Part shown: positions 1 through 9,429 of the stretch, piece after piece
Position numbering within the stretch: position 1 is the stretch's first letter
Layout: the number at the start of each line of letters is the position of its first letter
Assembly (NCBI RefSeq): GCF_945859685.1
Contig: NC_079148.1
Span: 2,852,001 to 2,916,000, forward strand
Source: Eupeodes corollae
Taxonomy: Eukaryota; Arthropoda; Insecta; Diptera; Syrphidae
Direction of reading: 5' to 3'
DNA length: 64,000 bases
Position numbers and translations under genes: made by a program
Notes under the pieces: generated by a model
What the model saw: only the letters and a program-made list of their open reading frames with translations
Database searches by the model: none
Told to the model about the DNA's origin: nothing

Positions 1-138
1 ATATTTCACTTTTTCCCTTCAAATAGTATCACTCAAAGAATTTTTTTGATACAAAGAATTTAATTGCACAATTATCTTTTTCTAAAAATGTATTTTTCTA
101 TTTTTCTTACGAAAATTCATTTTTCTGAACACTCATTT

Positions 139-298
139 GTGAAAGCACTTTTTCATGACAAGAATCACTCTTGAAGGATTTGTCAATTCCTCGCAAGAGG
201 CAGTACCCGCGAAAATTATTTTTTTAAATTAAGGTGGATTGAACCCAAGACCCCTTGTGTGACAGTCCAAAGCTCAAACCATCATGCCACAGCTACTA
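139..298 (-). repeat. tRNA-derived SINE, 3'-truncated copy
   Basis: Read on the minus strand this matches the 5' half of the SINE family seen complete at 27671-27973 and 37667-37990. It carries the tRNA-like head with a B-box-like GGGTTCAATCC, then the shared run through the 'gcgggtactgcctctt' segment to the 'aaaaagtgctttc' segment. The 3' half of the family is absent beyond about position 136, so the copy is truncated. Confidence 0.75.
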
Positions 299-664
299 AC
301 CCGGTTATACCTATATCAGTTAAAATGTTTGTTTTACATTTATGAACTTGAAGGATTTTATCTATGCAAAAGATAATTATTTACAATAAAATGAAACAGT
401 ACATTTAAAGCTACATTTGTTCGTAAATACATTTTAATATACTAAACTTTTTAAACAATAATAATGATAGCAAAATGAATGCAAAATTCTATTTCGTTTA
501 ACTGATGGCGTTACAATTTTTAAATTGAAATCAACATCAAAAAGGACGTGGGAAACTCTTATTTATTTACATCCTCTAATTTATGGGCTATTTATTACTC
601 TCATTGGTTTTGATTACTGAAACCAATCGTTGGAATATTTTGAAAAGGTCGTTTGTAGCGAGCA

Positions 665-1104
665 TTAGGGGCCAGTTATAGCTATCATTGAAATCGATCC
701 GGAAAATTTTTTGAATTGATATTTGACGGTGTTTCCCTTTGATTAGAAATGAAAATTATATAATGATCGATCAGCAATCACACAAAGACTTTATTTTGAG
801 GAAAAAAAAAGTGTAATTGCGCATTTATTTTTCTCTAAAAATTAATTTTTCTATTTTCCGGTAGGAAATTCATTTTCCTGAACAGCTGATACTTTTATGT
901 TCAAAAGTAAAACGAATTGTTCCACTGATTTGTGTCCCAATTTCATACAATTCCAATGACAGATTTCTGTCAGTAAACATTTTTCAATCAGGAATTTTGT
1001 TTAATGACAGAAATTTTGAATGATTGCTATAAACGACCTGAAAAAAATTCGAATGTTTGTTTTCAACGATGAAAGCCAATGATAGCTATAACTGGCGCCT
1101 TAAG
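665..1104. mobile_element. MITE family A, about 440 bp, TATAGCTATC termini
   Basis: The left end reads TTAGGGGCCAGTTATAGCTATC and the right end is its near inverted copy, ending in ATAGCTATAACTGGCGCC followed by TTAA. The interior matches, in reverse orientation, the element at 19609-20012. Shared interior segments include the 'gcatttatttttctctaaaa', 'cctgaacagctgatac' and 'tcccaatttcatacaattcc' stretches. Positions 595-664 look like a second, broken left end of the same family. No coding capacity is seen. The transposase family that mobilises it is unknown. Confidence 0.75.
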
Positions 1105-1227
1105 ACATTCTGTCATTAAACTAAACTTCCAGATTGAAATCTACCGAAAAATGTCGTTGGAATTGAGTAATAAAGTTCAGCTCTCAATTGAACAAAAAAA
1201 ACATAACCAACTGTCATATGGACATAA

Positions 1228-1576
1228 TGGCTGAAACACAAACACGCTTCAGCTTCGGCTTCGCCTGACGTTTACGAGTTCAGCCACAGGAATTCAATGC
1301 ATGCTATCACAATGGAGCTTCGACCTCACGTTTCATTTGACAATCGTAAGGAAAAGAACGTAATGTAACGTAATGTGACTCCAAACGGAAGCTCTAGTTC
1401 AATTATCTGAACATTTGCTTTGTCTGACAGCTCATCAGCTGTAAAAAAATGTCAACAAACAAAATATTTGCTCTTTGGAGGGATGAAATAATAGAAATGT
1501 CATTCAAAGCAACCTCGAAGCAGGCCTAACGTAACGCAGACGAAGCCGAAGCTGAAGCGTGTATGTGTTTCAGCCA
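1228..1576. mobile_element. MITE family C, 349 bp, TAA target duplication
   Basis: Terminal inverted repeats of about 36 bp begin TGGCTGAAACACAAACAC on the left, and the complement of the right end begins TGGCTGAAACACATACAC. Both continue through a shared GCTTCAGCTTCGGCTTCG. The element is flanked by TAA at 1225-1227 and TAA at 1577-1579. A 3-bp TAA duplication fits PIF/Harbinger-type mobilisation. There is no open frame. The termini differ from those of the Harbinger element at 21956, so that transposase is not an obvious source. Confidence 0.8.
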
Positions 1577-1739
1577 TAAGTTGATTTGACTTGATAGTTA
1601 GGGAGATTTGTCTTAACAAACTTTCCAGTCAACTTTTCGATAAAGTTGTCTTAGCTTTTAGTTTTTGAACATGTTACAAAGCAACAGTAAACAAACTGTC
1701 TAAGGCGAGAAGCTCGATGTCATGATCGGAAGAAAACAA

Positions 1740-1843
1740 CATTTAATGGCGTTAATTTACTGATTGCTATAAACGCTCATCAGTAAAACATTTCATATTC
1801 CTCCTGTTTCAAATTTTACTGATAGCTATAACTGGCCTCTTAA
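1740..1843. repeat. MITE family A fragment
   Basis: It contains the family's internal 'attgctataaacg' motif followed by a right end, TTTTACTGATAGCTATAACTGGCC, then TCTTAA. The left part is missing, so this is a solo right half. Confidence 0.6.
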
Positions 1844-1895
1844 TTGGAACGTAATTTGTTGGCAGCTGGAAAAGCAGGTATTAGAAACATGCCAT

Positions 1896-2009
1896 AGGGT
1901 CCGGTTATAGCTATCAGTAAAATCCAAATCAATCTTTTGCTAGAAATAAATCTGTAATATGTTCAAAAATTAAAAACAAAAATTTTACTGATAGCTATAA
2001 CCGGCCCCT
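1896..2009. mobile_element. MITE family A, short palindromic copy
   Basis: About 114 bp. The arms are perfect inverted repeats of at least 20 bp: CCGGTTATAGCTATCAGTAA at the left and its complement at the right. The interior is AT-rich and non-coding. The outer few bases (GGGT/GGCC) are slightly diverged. It is the most compact member of family A in the window. Confidence 0.75.
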
Positions 2010-2057
2010 TACTGTCAAGTCCTTTATGTCGTCTGTATTTGTACAAGCCTATAACCA

Positions 2058-2128
2058 CCTGTCGCAAAAATTCCAATGATTGGTTGCAATGATGAAAACC
2101 AACAAAAGCTAGAACTGGCACTTAAGTG
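2058..2128. repeat. MITE family A, degraded right end
   Basis: The stretch 'ccaatgattgg...gatgaaaacca' followed by AGCTAGAACTGGCACTTAAG is a mutated version of the right terminus of family A. Only the last 60-70 bp are recognisable. Confidence 0.45.
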
Positions 2129-3650
2129 AGGTAGCTTAAAAGTTTTTTTTTCAAAATACATCGAAGCAAATGTTAAGTTTCTATGATCCAAATTTTATAA
2201 ATTTGAATGCAAATTCGTTTCTTTCAAAATCAACTTTAAACCGTTAGATCAATTTTATTTCCATGCGGAGCGAGAGTGTACAATCGAGAGACTGTTTTAA
2301 GTGCATACATTTATTTGTGAAAAGCTAAAAGGTAGAGCGTTAGATTTAAAGCTCCAAATGGACAATATTTTAGTTTGAGTTTCTTAAGGTTTTTCTTATT
2401 ACGCCTTTGAAACAGATGCGTTGTCAAAAACTAAATAAATTATGGTATTAAGATAATTAGTTGTTCGTTTTTGAGTTACATCATGAAACAAATACTTCGC
2501 ATAACCTAAAAAGATTGTTTGTTTTTTCCTTAACAAAGTGTCTTCATTGGACACTGTATTATGGAACGCAATGCTCTTCATGACCATGTTGAACGAAGTT
2601 AAAAAAATAGATAAATATTTTTGATACCTTTGAGGTAACAGTGATGAAAATAGCACGCAAGTGTTTTTTTCAAAGCAGTTAAATGATAAAAATCGTTAGG
2701 TTGATGCTGAAGTAAATAATATTGACTAAATTAAACTTAACTTAAATCATAAATAAAAATGTCTTGGCAGAAGTACAGAAAAACTGTATAAAAACCAAAT
2801 TATATATAAATATATACCGTAAAAAAGAATAGATCCAAGTGACATTTTGTTTGGCCAACCAAGTCAAGAGAACTTTCCTACTGGTCTGTAATCAATTTGG
2901 TTTGAACTCTCTTTTTAACAAAATCTTATTTTTAAATGTCTGTTTTTTGTTCAAAATCAAATTAATATTACAGCTGTGATCTACATAAATCATATGATAA
3001 ATAAATCCATACAAACACAATTCTACGCTTCCCAAAAAATAAATAAATAACAAAACTTCAAAAGTTGTACAAATAGTTCCGCCGCAATGGGGTGAAAAAG
3101 TGTTACCAAAATTTACTCAAAATTTTACGGGACCTTAGTTTGTGAATACATATAAAAGTTTTTTTTCTTGGTATTAAAAATATAATATCCACGCAAATCC
3201 ACGATTTCTATGGTTAAAACTTTTGATATAAAATAAAATCGTCGCTCCTGAAAATTTACAAATATTGACATAGAATTCTGTGTCGCTAGGGCGACGAATT
3301 TGGAACTAACTTTATTAGCTTATTAGAAGTTTTAACAAGTTAATGGAAAAGGGTAGTACATTTAAAATAAGCTTCCTTCAATAAAAAATGTTCTTCTACT
3401 ATTCCGAGTGAGACTTATGTTAACCGGAGTCAACTCACAAAAAATGTTGAACTGCCACGGATTTAACTCTTGCATTTGATTCTCTACCCACTCTTTTTTT
3501 TACTTTTTTTTCTGAAACGTCTTTTTTGAAAATAAATTTATTTAGTAAAGCTTATAATTTATAAAATGGACCTTACACTTAAGCTATCAAGTCTTAAACA
3601 CTTAACTTTATGGCTAAATTTTCTGCATAATTTTTAACCTCAATTCACAG

Positions 3651-4773
3651 ATGATATGATTAGACGCCTTAACTATGGCTACATAAATGGCTTACCCTAT
3701 ACTCGTGGAGGACGTGAACACATTATAACAACTCACGACAGTCTACGGTTCCCTGAAGAAACCTCTGATCTAGATTCGGAGATATTTCCTAAGCTTTCAA
3801 TCAATGATACGAAAAAGAATAATATATTAAATGCAAAACAAACAACATTGGCTGGAAGCGTTTTGAAGCAAGGCGTAACTAAGATCGATATGGGAATTCA
3901 TTCGCAAATTCTAGTAGCACCTGGAATGTTGGCAAGTTTGTTCTTTGAGGTGACAAATCTTCGAACTGAGCCAATTTTCCATAATATACAAGTTACCGAT
4001 GAACAAAGATTCCTAAGAACACTCGATCCTCAAAGGTAAGTATTTAAAAAAAATTAATTCTGTTTGATGGTGTTTTTCGATCTTTTTGTTGTAGTATATT
4101 TTTGCCGGCTGGACAAACTACCACTGTTACAGTGACAGTGCTTATACCCAATTCCACACCCCAGGGAACGAGAGATACAATCAAATTCACCTGCCTTGGA
4201 TCGGGACAAGTATTTCAATCGGTTGAACTCAGAGTCATAACCACCATCGATGCTGAGGTAATCATATTCTAATCATTCTCCGATTGGCTTTCAAATATAA
4301 CATTTATTTTACAGGATACAACTCCTCCGAGTGTCACATGGCAATTTGGAAGCAGATGTGACAATGTCCGCACCGACACAGCGGCCTGTTTCGAAAAATA
4401 CTGGTCGCTCGACATAGTTGCCCAGGATTGGGAAACTGGACTTCTCCGCCTACAATCCACACCCTCTGGATTGATTAATCGCAATTCTTTCACAGTCGGA
4501 ACCAATCAACCACTTCGAACAACCTACTCCGCCAATTGCTGTCAGCCCAAAGTAACACTGATTGCCTACGATATTGCAGGAAATCAAAAGACTTACAACA
4601 TAGACGTTAGGGATATGGTTCTATCGGAAGCATCTATTGCAGCAATTGTTCTGGGAGCTTTGTTATTGATTCTATTGATAATTTTAATTGTCATTCTAGT
4701 CATGTGGTGTTTGAAACGAAGAAGAGCATCACATGATTTGCATTCCTACAGATCGCATTCACAAATTCGATAA
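3651..4773 (+). CDS. C-terminal exons of a VWA7-like single-pass membrane protein
   Basis: Three exons join in frame: 3651-4035, 4095-4257 and 4315-4773, each with GT-AG borders. They encode about 335 residues ending at a TAA. The last exon has a DTTPPSVTW start, a paired-cysteine region (RCDN...AACFEKYW), a QDWETGL segment, a YSANCCQP motif and YDIAGN. It then has a strongly hydrophobic helix (about 4630-4713) and a short basic tail, KRRRASHDLH. This arrangement resembles the end of VWA7-type extracellular proteins: Ig/FN3-like fold, membrane anchor, small cytoplasmic tail. The assignment rests on remembered family pattern and is tentative. The first listed exon starts after a TTCACAG acceptor with a split codon, so upstream exons, including any VWA domain, lie outside the window. 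An AATAAA near 4831 is a plausible poly(A) signal. Confidence 0.7.
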
Positions 4774-5761
4774 ATTGGAACAGGAAAATGGAAGATAAAG
4801 ACAAACCTCGTATTTTTATCAAGCCATTGAAATAAAGTATTGAATTAGAATAAGGGTGATGGGTTTAAAAAAAAAAAAAAAAACAAAGAAAAACCTTGCC
4901 AAATAAATTTAGGAATTTAGGTACAAATTTTCAATTATTTATAAATTATATTTTTTTCTAACTTACATAGTTTTTTGTTATTATATATTTTATACCTTAA
5001 TTTGTTTATTTAAAGAAAAAATAATTATTTATTCCATTGATGCAAATCAAATAAAAATTCTGTGCATTTTATATAAAAAACTTGTTTTTGTTTTGAAAAG
5101 CAAAATGCAGACAAGTAGGAACAAGTTCAGAGATAAATGATGAAATGTGTTTTAATTAATTAATATGTTGGTCTCTTTTGCAAACATTTGCATATTAATT
5201 ATAGTAGTTCCGTAAGTGAGAGTTATAAGATTTGTTGCTTAACAAATCATATGAGAATATGTTAAGACATACGCTGGCTAAACTTATTAGAATTTAATCA
5301 AATCTTTTAAGAACTTATCTGGGAAATACACACATACTATTACTAAAAATGGAACCTTGAAACTTGAAGAAACTAATGAATATGCGGAACCTAGGTTAGG
5401 AAACGTGCTGGATGGTAAAGAGAACACACTTAGACCAGCAGGTGGGACGTTGTGATAATGATTTAAGGGGTCTTCCATATAGTAAATGTTAGAGTTTATC
5501 AAATCACTGGGATCTATTATAGAAGAATTCTTCTATGTGGAGTATTCGTTTTTGTTATAGGTCCGGGCATGAACATGGAAGAAGAGAAACTGTCTTCTCC
5601 TCTTCTTCATAACAACATTTTCTTCTGTTCGATAGAATTTTTATTTTACCTTATCAGTTCGATTGGGGTTCCTTATAGGACATAATCAGCAACAAGTACC
5701 CGCCATAAAGATTGAGATATGCATATATAAACTACAAAATTCAAGATTAAAGTTCACTTAC
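4774..5761. other. 3' flank of the VWA7-like gene, no gene seen
   Basis: AT-rich sequence with an A18 run near 4868 and several AATAAA motifs. A minus-strand frame at 5287-5502 has no domain signature. The left part is probably 3' UTR. The rest would be intron of the minus-strand gene that starts at 5963, if that gene is real. Confidence 0.5.
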
Positions 5762-5963
5762 CGCGACTAACAACAACTGGTGTTGGATGAACTATTGGAG
5801 GAGCAGCTGGTAAAAGAAGCGGCTTATTATGGAAATCATCAAATGTCAGTCCAGTAACAGAAGCACTCAACAACGGATTCTTCACAACACGTCCGGATGT
5901 TAGAAGAGGTGCTGCTGGTGTAACTAACGAGGACGACGTGTCACCTTTTGATCGTTCTGACAT
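5762..5963 (-). CDS. Putative first coding exon, unrecognised protein
   Basis: On the minus strand an ATG at 5963 opens 67 codons beginning MSERSKGDTSSSL, rich in Pro, Ala, Ser and Leu, with no stop. The frame meets a consensus splice donor, GCG|GTAAGTG, with exon end 5762. Composition is unlike the surrounding AT-rich DNA and gives a plausible, disordered, low-complexity N-terminus containing VTGLTFDDFHNKPLLLP. The following exon would lie at lower coordinates, possibly beyond the left edge, so the plus-strand VWA7-like exons may be nested in its intron. The family is not recognised. The support is open frame, Ser/Pro-rich non-repetitive composition and the strong donor. Confidence 0.5.
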
Positions 5964-6379
5964 GATTTTTTTCGATTGTTTGTTGGTTTAGAGAATTGTT
6001 TTGTTCAACAAAGCACTTGGATTTTTGGTTACGAGTTGGAGATGTTGTTTGTAATCGTTCGAGTTAAATAATACAAATTTTATCGAGTGAAATATTTAAC
6101 TGGCCTAGTAAATATAAAAACAAATAGGTCAACTTTTTAATAAACTTTAGATAAAATTTAATACTTTGCACGTCATTTTGACGTATCAATGACAGAAACA
6201 AAAATAACAGGGATGTATAGGAGTAAGAATGACAAAGTGTTATACTAAAGTTGTTTTTGGTGAAGTGATATTTTTTGGTGTTCAAGGCTTTGTGCGCACT
6301 AGGCAACCAAACTTTTTATTTGCTCTTAATTCCACTGCATTGACATATTACAGAATACACCCTTAGTACATTAAGAGAG

Positions 6380-6895
6380 CTCTTTCCATTACCGCATCAC
6401 GAATTTCCTTCTGATTTTTCCTACAGTTAGGTAGGGGTCTCAATAGAACATGTTTTAAATATTAAGGCGAGGAAATACCTTTAAGTTGGACTTAACCCTA
6501 TTTTCATGTATTTCATTTTTGAACCTGAAATAAGTTTTTTTGAATTGATAGCACGGCGTACTAACAGCTTCGGATCACTATAGGATTTGAGGTGGATGCA
6601 AAGTGTATGCCAAATACTTCTTGCATTTGAGCACTAAAATCAAAGAAATCACCAACAAAAGCAATTATGCAAAAGCAATTATGGCAACACTGAATAAAAA
6701 ACGGAAGAAATGTCAAAATCAACCATTTTTGCATGTTTTGTGTGTAAAAAACTGAACTCTGAAAATTAATTTAAAATAGGAATAAATGTTTCTTCGCTCT
6801 AAAATTGCTATTGTTATTATTTATTTGCACATATCTATCAAATAAAAAAAAAAAACCCGAGTCGAAATTCGTGCTGCGGTAATGGAAATTGGAGC
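6380..6895. mobile_element. MITE family D, about 510 bp
   Basis: The left end CTTTCCATTACCGCATCACG and the complement of the right end, ATTTCCATTACCGCAGCACG, form inverted repeats that continue for about 25 bp with one or two mismatches (both go on to AATTTC). Non-coding interior. Exact ends and target duplication were not resolved. Confidence 0.6.
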
Positions 6896-6989
6896 CGAAT
6901 TCTTGTTCATCAAATGATTGAGTTTAATACATCGATATGTCACAATTTGAAAGGACAAAATGTCCTTAATTTAAAACCCATTTTGACAT

Positions 6990-7400
6990 CTATAATTGGA
7001 TTTAAATGTATCTGCATGTGCATAATGCACAAAAGTAGAGGGAGGTGCATATATGTATATGTTACAACCTAAAATTGGGAAAGAATGGTAAGTCTATTTA
7101 CTTTCTATAAAATATTATAACTTTATGACAGTGCAGTGTTGTCACAATCTTTAACGAAAGTGTAATAAAATAAATAAAAGAACATAACAAAAGCTATATA
7201 AAATACTTTCGGACAACCAAAAAAGAAAAAAGTGGGTTCTAGTTTGTAACACAGTGTTTTTCCATAACGTCGAAATGATAATAAGAAGGAATTTAAAATT
7301 TTGTATATAGTAAAACCACATTCAAAAAAGGGTCTATTATGTAAGAAAAATATTGCATTTAATTGCATGAAACTAACAATTAAAATTAAATTTAAATGAA
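6990..7400. repeat. Dispersed repeat, related to 20868-21200
   Basis: Several short blocks occur in the same order in both places: 'tgcataatgca', 'gggaggt/cagat', 'aacaaaagc', 'ccggacaaccaaaaaa' (here 'cggacaaccaaaaaa') and a later 'ttgcatgaaac/ttgcacgaac'. Similarity is patchy, consistent with two old copies of one element. No coding frame and no terminal structure were seen. Confidence 0.45.
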
Positions 7401-8693
7401 AGTGTAACAAAACGTAAGAAAGTAACATAGTAACAAAATTAAAAATACAGAAGAAATGTAAAGCTATTATTGTTACACTTGCAACATTATGATAATATTG
7501 ATGCAGTTGAAGATGTTATAATAAAGATGAACATGTTTGTCTTCACTATAATCTTAACTTCTGTATTATAGGATTTTCATATAAATATCTTTTACATGTT
7601 GGTCTTTTCTCTCTATACCACAATTATTCATTTTATATAAAACATCTCGTTTCTTTTTTTTGCATAAATCAAATTTAGAAACATATAAATTAACCATACG
7701 CCAGAAATGCACTAATAAAAGAAAAATATTCTTAATAACTGGGTAGAAGGTAGAAGCAACTAGAAGTAAATGTGTTTAGTAACTTATTGGATAAATAAAG
7801 TGTACAATAACACAGTTAAACTGATAGTCAACAGTGTAAAAAGTTCTATTCTGCAACATGTTCTTAATTTTCTTCTTAATTTAAAACTAATGTTCTTATT
7901 ATTGATACCTTAGAGTCACGAAATAATCGCTCAATGATGTATTGTCTTTTGTGGAAAAAAATGTTGATCGCCACACAAAGGCATATTTAACATAAAATCT
8001 AATAAGTAAAATCACATCTTTAACCAATTATTACAGAAAGAGTGCAATAAATCCGACAACGGCTTTGTCAAAACCTTTACAACACTGGAACAACTGACAA
8101 GTAGAAAGAGAAAGATAAATGTGAAATCGCACTATTCTTCAAGCGAGAATTTAACTGGAAAGTAATTTAAGTAGTGGGTAACTCAGAACTTTAGTTTTAC
8201 ATTGTGAAACAGATCCTTGTTCCTAAAAATTTAGTTTGATGGTGAATCCCATTTCTGCTTTAATGGCTTCCTCAATTAGGAAAATAGCCGTTTATGCAGC
8301 AAAGGCAAACTTCTAGCCATAATCGAATCACCATTACATACATACAAATTGACAGTCAAGTGTCCCAAGCAGAGTGATTTGCGGTAGGAATCACGATTAA
8401 AAATTGATGTTTAATGAAATTTAGTAGGATCATCCACTTTAAAATCACGATTAATATTGAAAAACTCGAATCATTTTGATAAAGAGAGATTTTTGTATTA
8501 TGTCGGATTACTTTGAAAAATATGACACTTCTCGACATTTCAAGGTCTCTAGAATAGAAATACATGGTTTCAAGAAAGGTGTCTATTTGCGCGAGTGTAC
8601 TATGTTTTTTCTACGGCAATATTTCAAAAACCATGACATAACTATTTTTTTTACAGATACTTACTTAGGTCAGACCTGTTAAGGCCGTTGGGG

Positions 8694-8810
8694 ATCCCTT
8701 AAGGGACATAGGGTGCGCAGTACATCGCTTATCAAAAGCAAAAACAATATTGGTGACAGAATACAGCCCTGTTTGACTCCACCAGGGATTTCAAAGTCAA
8801 CTGACAACCT
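8694..8810 (-). pseudogene. LINE reverse-transcriptase fragment
   Basis: The minus strand encodes GGVKQGCILSPILFLLLIS, the conserved fingers/palm motif of non-LTR reverse transcriptases (GxxQGxxLSPxLF). Only about 35 codons are recognisable, and no YADD follows. This is a small, dead remnant. Confidence 0.7.
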
Positions 8811-9429
8811 ACTATCATGCAGATAATAACATCAAAATGTACAGTCCAGCAAATTTGAAAATGACAAAAGAAATAAAGACGTACGTTTATAATAAAATTT
8901 CATCTGACAGTTTCTGATAAATCGAAAAAAAATGTAAACAATACGTGTTACCTACTACAATATTTCACGAAATGAAAAATGTTCGTACCTCCGAAATAAA
9001 TAACGCAACGAAGAATAAAGCTTTTGACATCTACTAAATGTATGTCTCAACAAAAATTGACAGTGTTAATACATAAATTAATGTCGTACTAAAAGTTTTA
9101 TTAAATTTGATTACGGTCTCGAATATCTCGACAAAACAGCTTCTTGGCTTTCAAGAATATTACCTCTTAAATTTTAAATACATTATGGGACGTTATAAGA
9201 TTTTCTAGTCTATTTTGGTAATTTAAATTGGCAACTCTTGAAATATGCGAAATCCAATAACAACCCTGACTAACTGACATTTCTATGAATTTTGAGGTTA
9301 GAATTTTGTTTGGCGGTGATAAAACCACAATCAAACGCCTCTTTAATAATTTTTTAAAATATTGTTACTATTTCTTATTAATAATCACATAAGCTTGAAT
9401 ATTTAAAAATAATACACAACCAAATCAGA

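Larger units (their letters stand above)
1..3650. other. Gene-free stretch, MITE cluster and SINE fragment
   Basis: No coding exon is supported here. The next feature (3651) is an internal exon, so much of this stretch is probably intron of the VWA7-like gene. It holds a SINE fragment near 139-298, at least five copies or fragments of a TATAGCTATC-ended MITE (595-2130) and an unrelated MITE at 1228-1576. A short frame on the minus strand (2399-2656) has no recognisable domain and low-complexity hydrophobic composition, so it is not called. Confidence 0.6.
5964..9429. other. Intergenic stretch with repeats
   Basis: No gene is supported. It contains a MITE (about 6380-6895), a dispersed repeat also found near 20.9 kb (about 6990-7400) and a short reverse-transcriptase relic (8694-8810). 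Small frames at 6064-6306, 7123-7428 and 8356-8682 show no domain, codon or splice support. The last few hundred bases should contain the Nup160 promoter; no distinctive core element was identified. Confidence 0.55.

Noticed and set aside
5287..5502. 71-codon minus-strand frame near the orphan exon
   Set aside because: No domain, no splice acceptor in a compatible phase with the donor at 5762 that I could defend.
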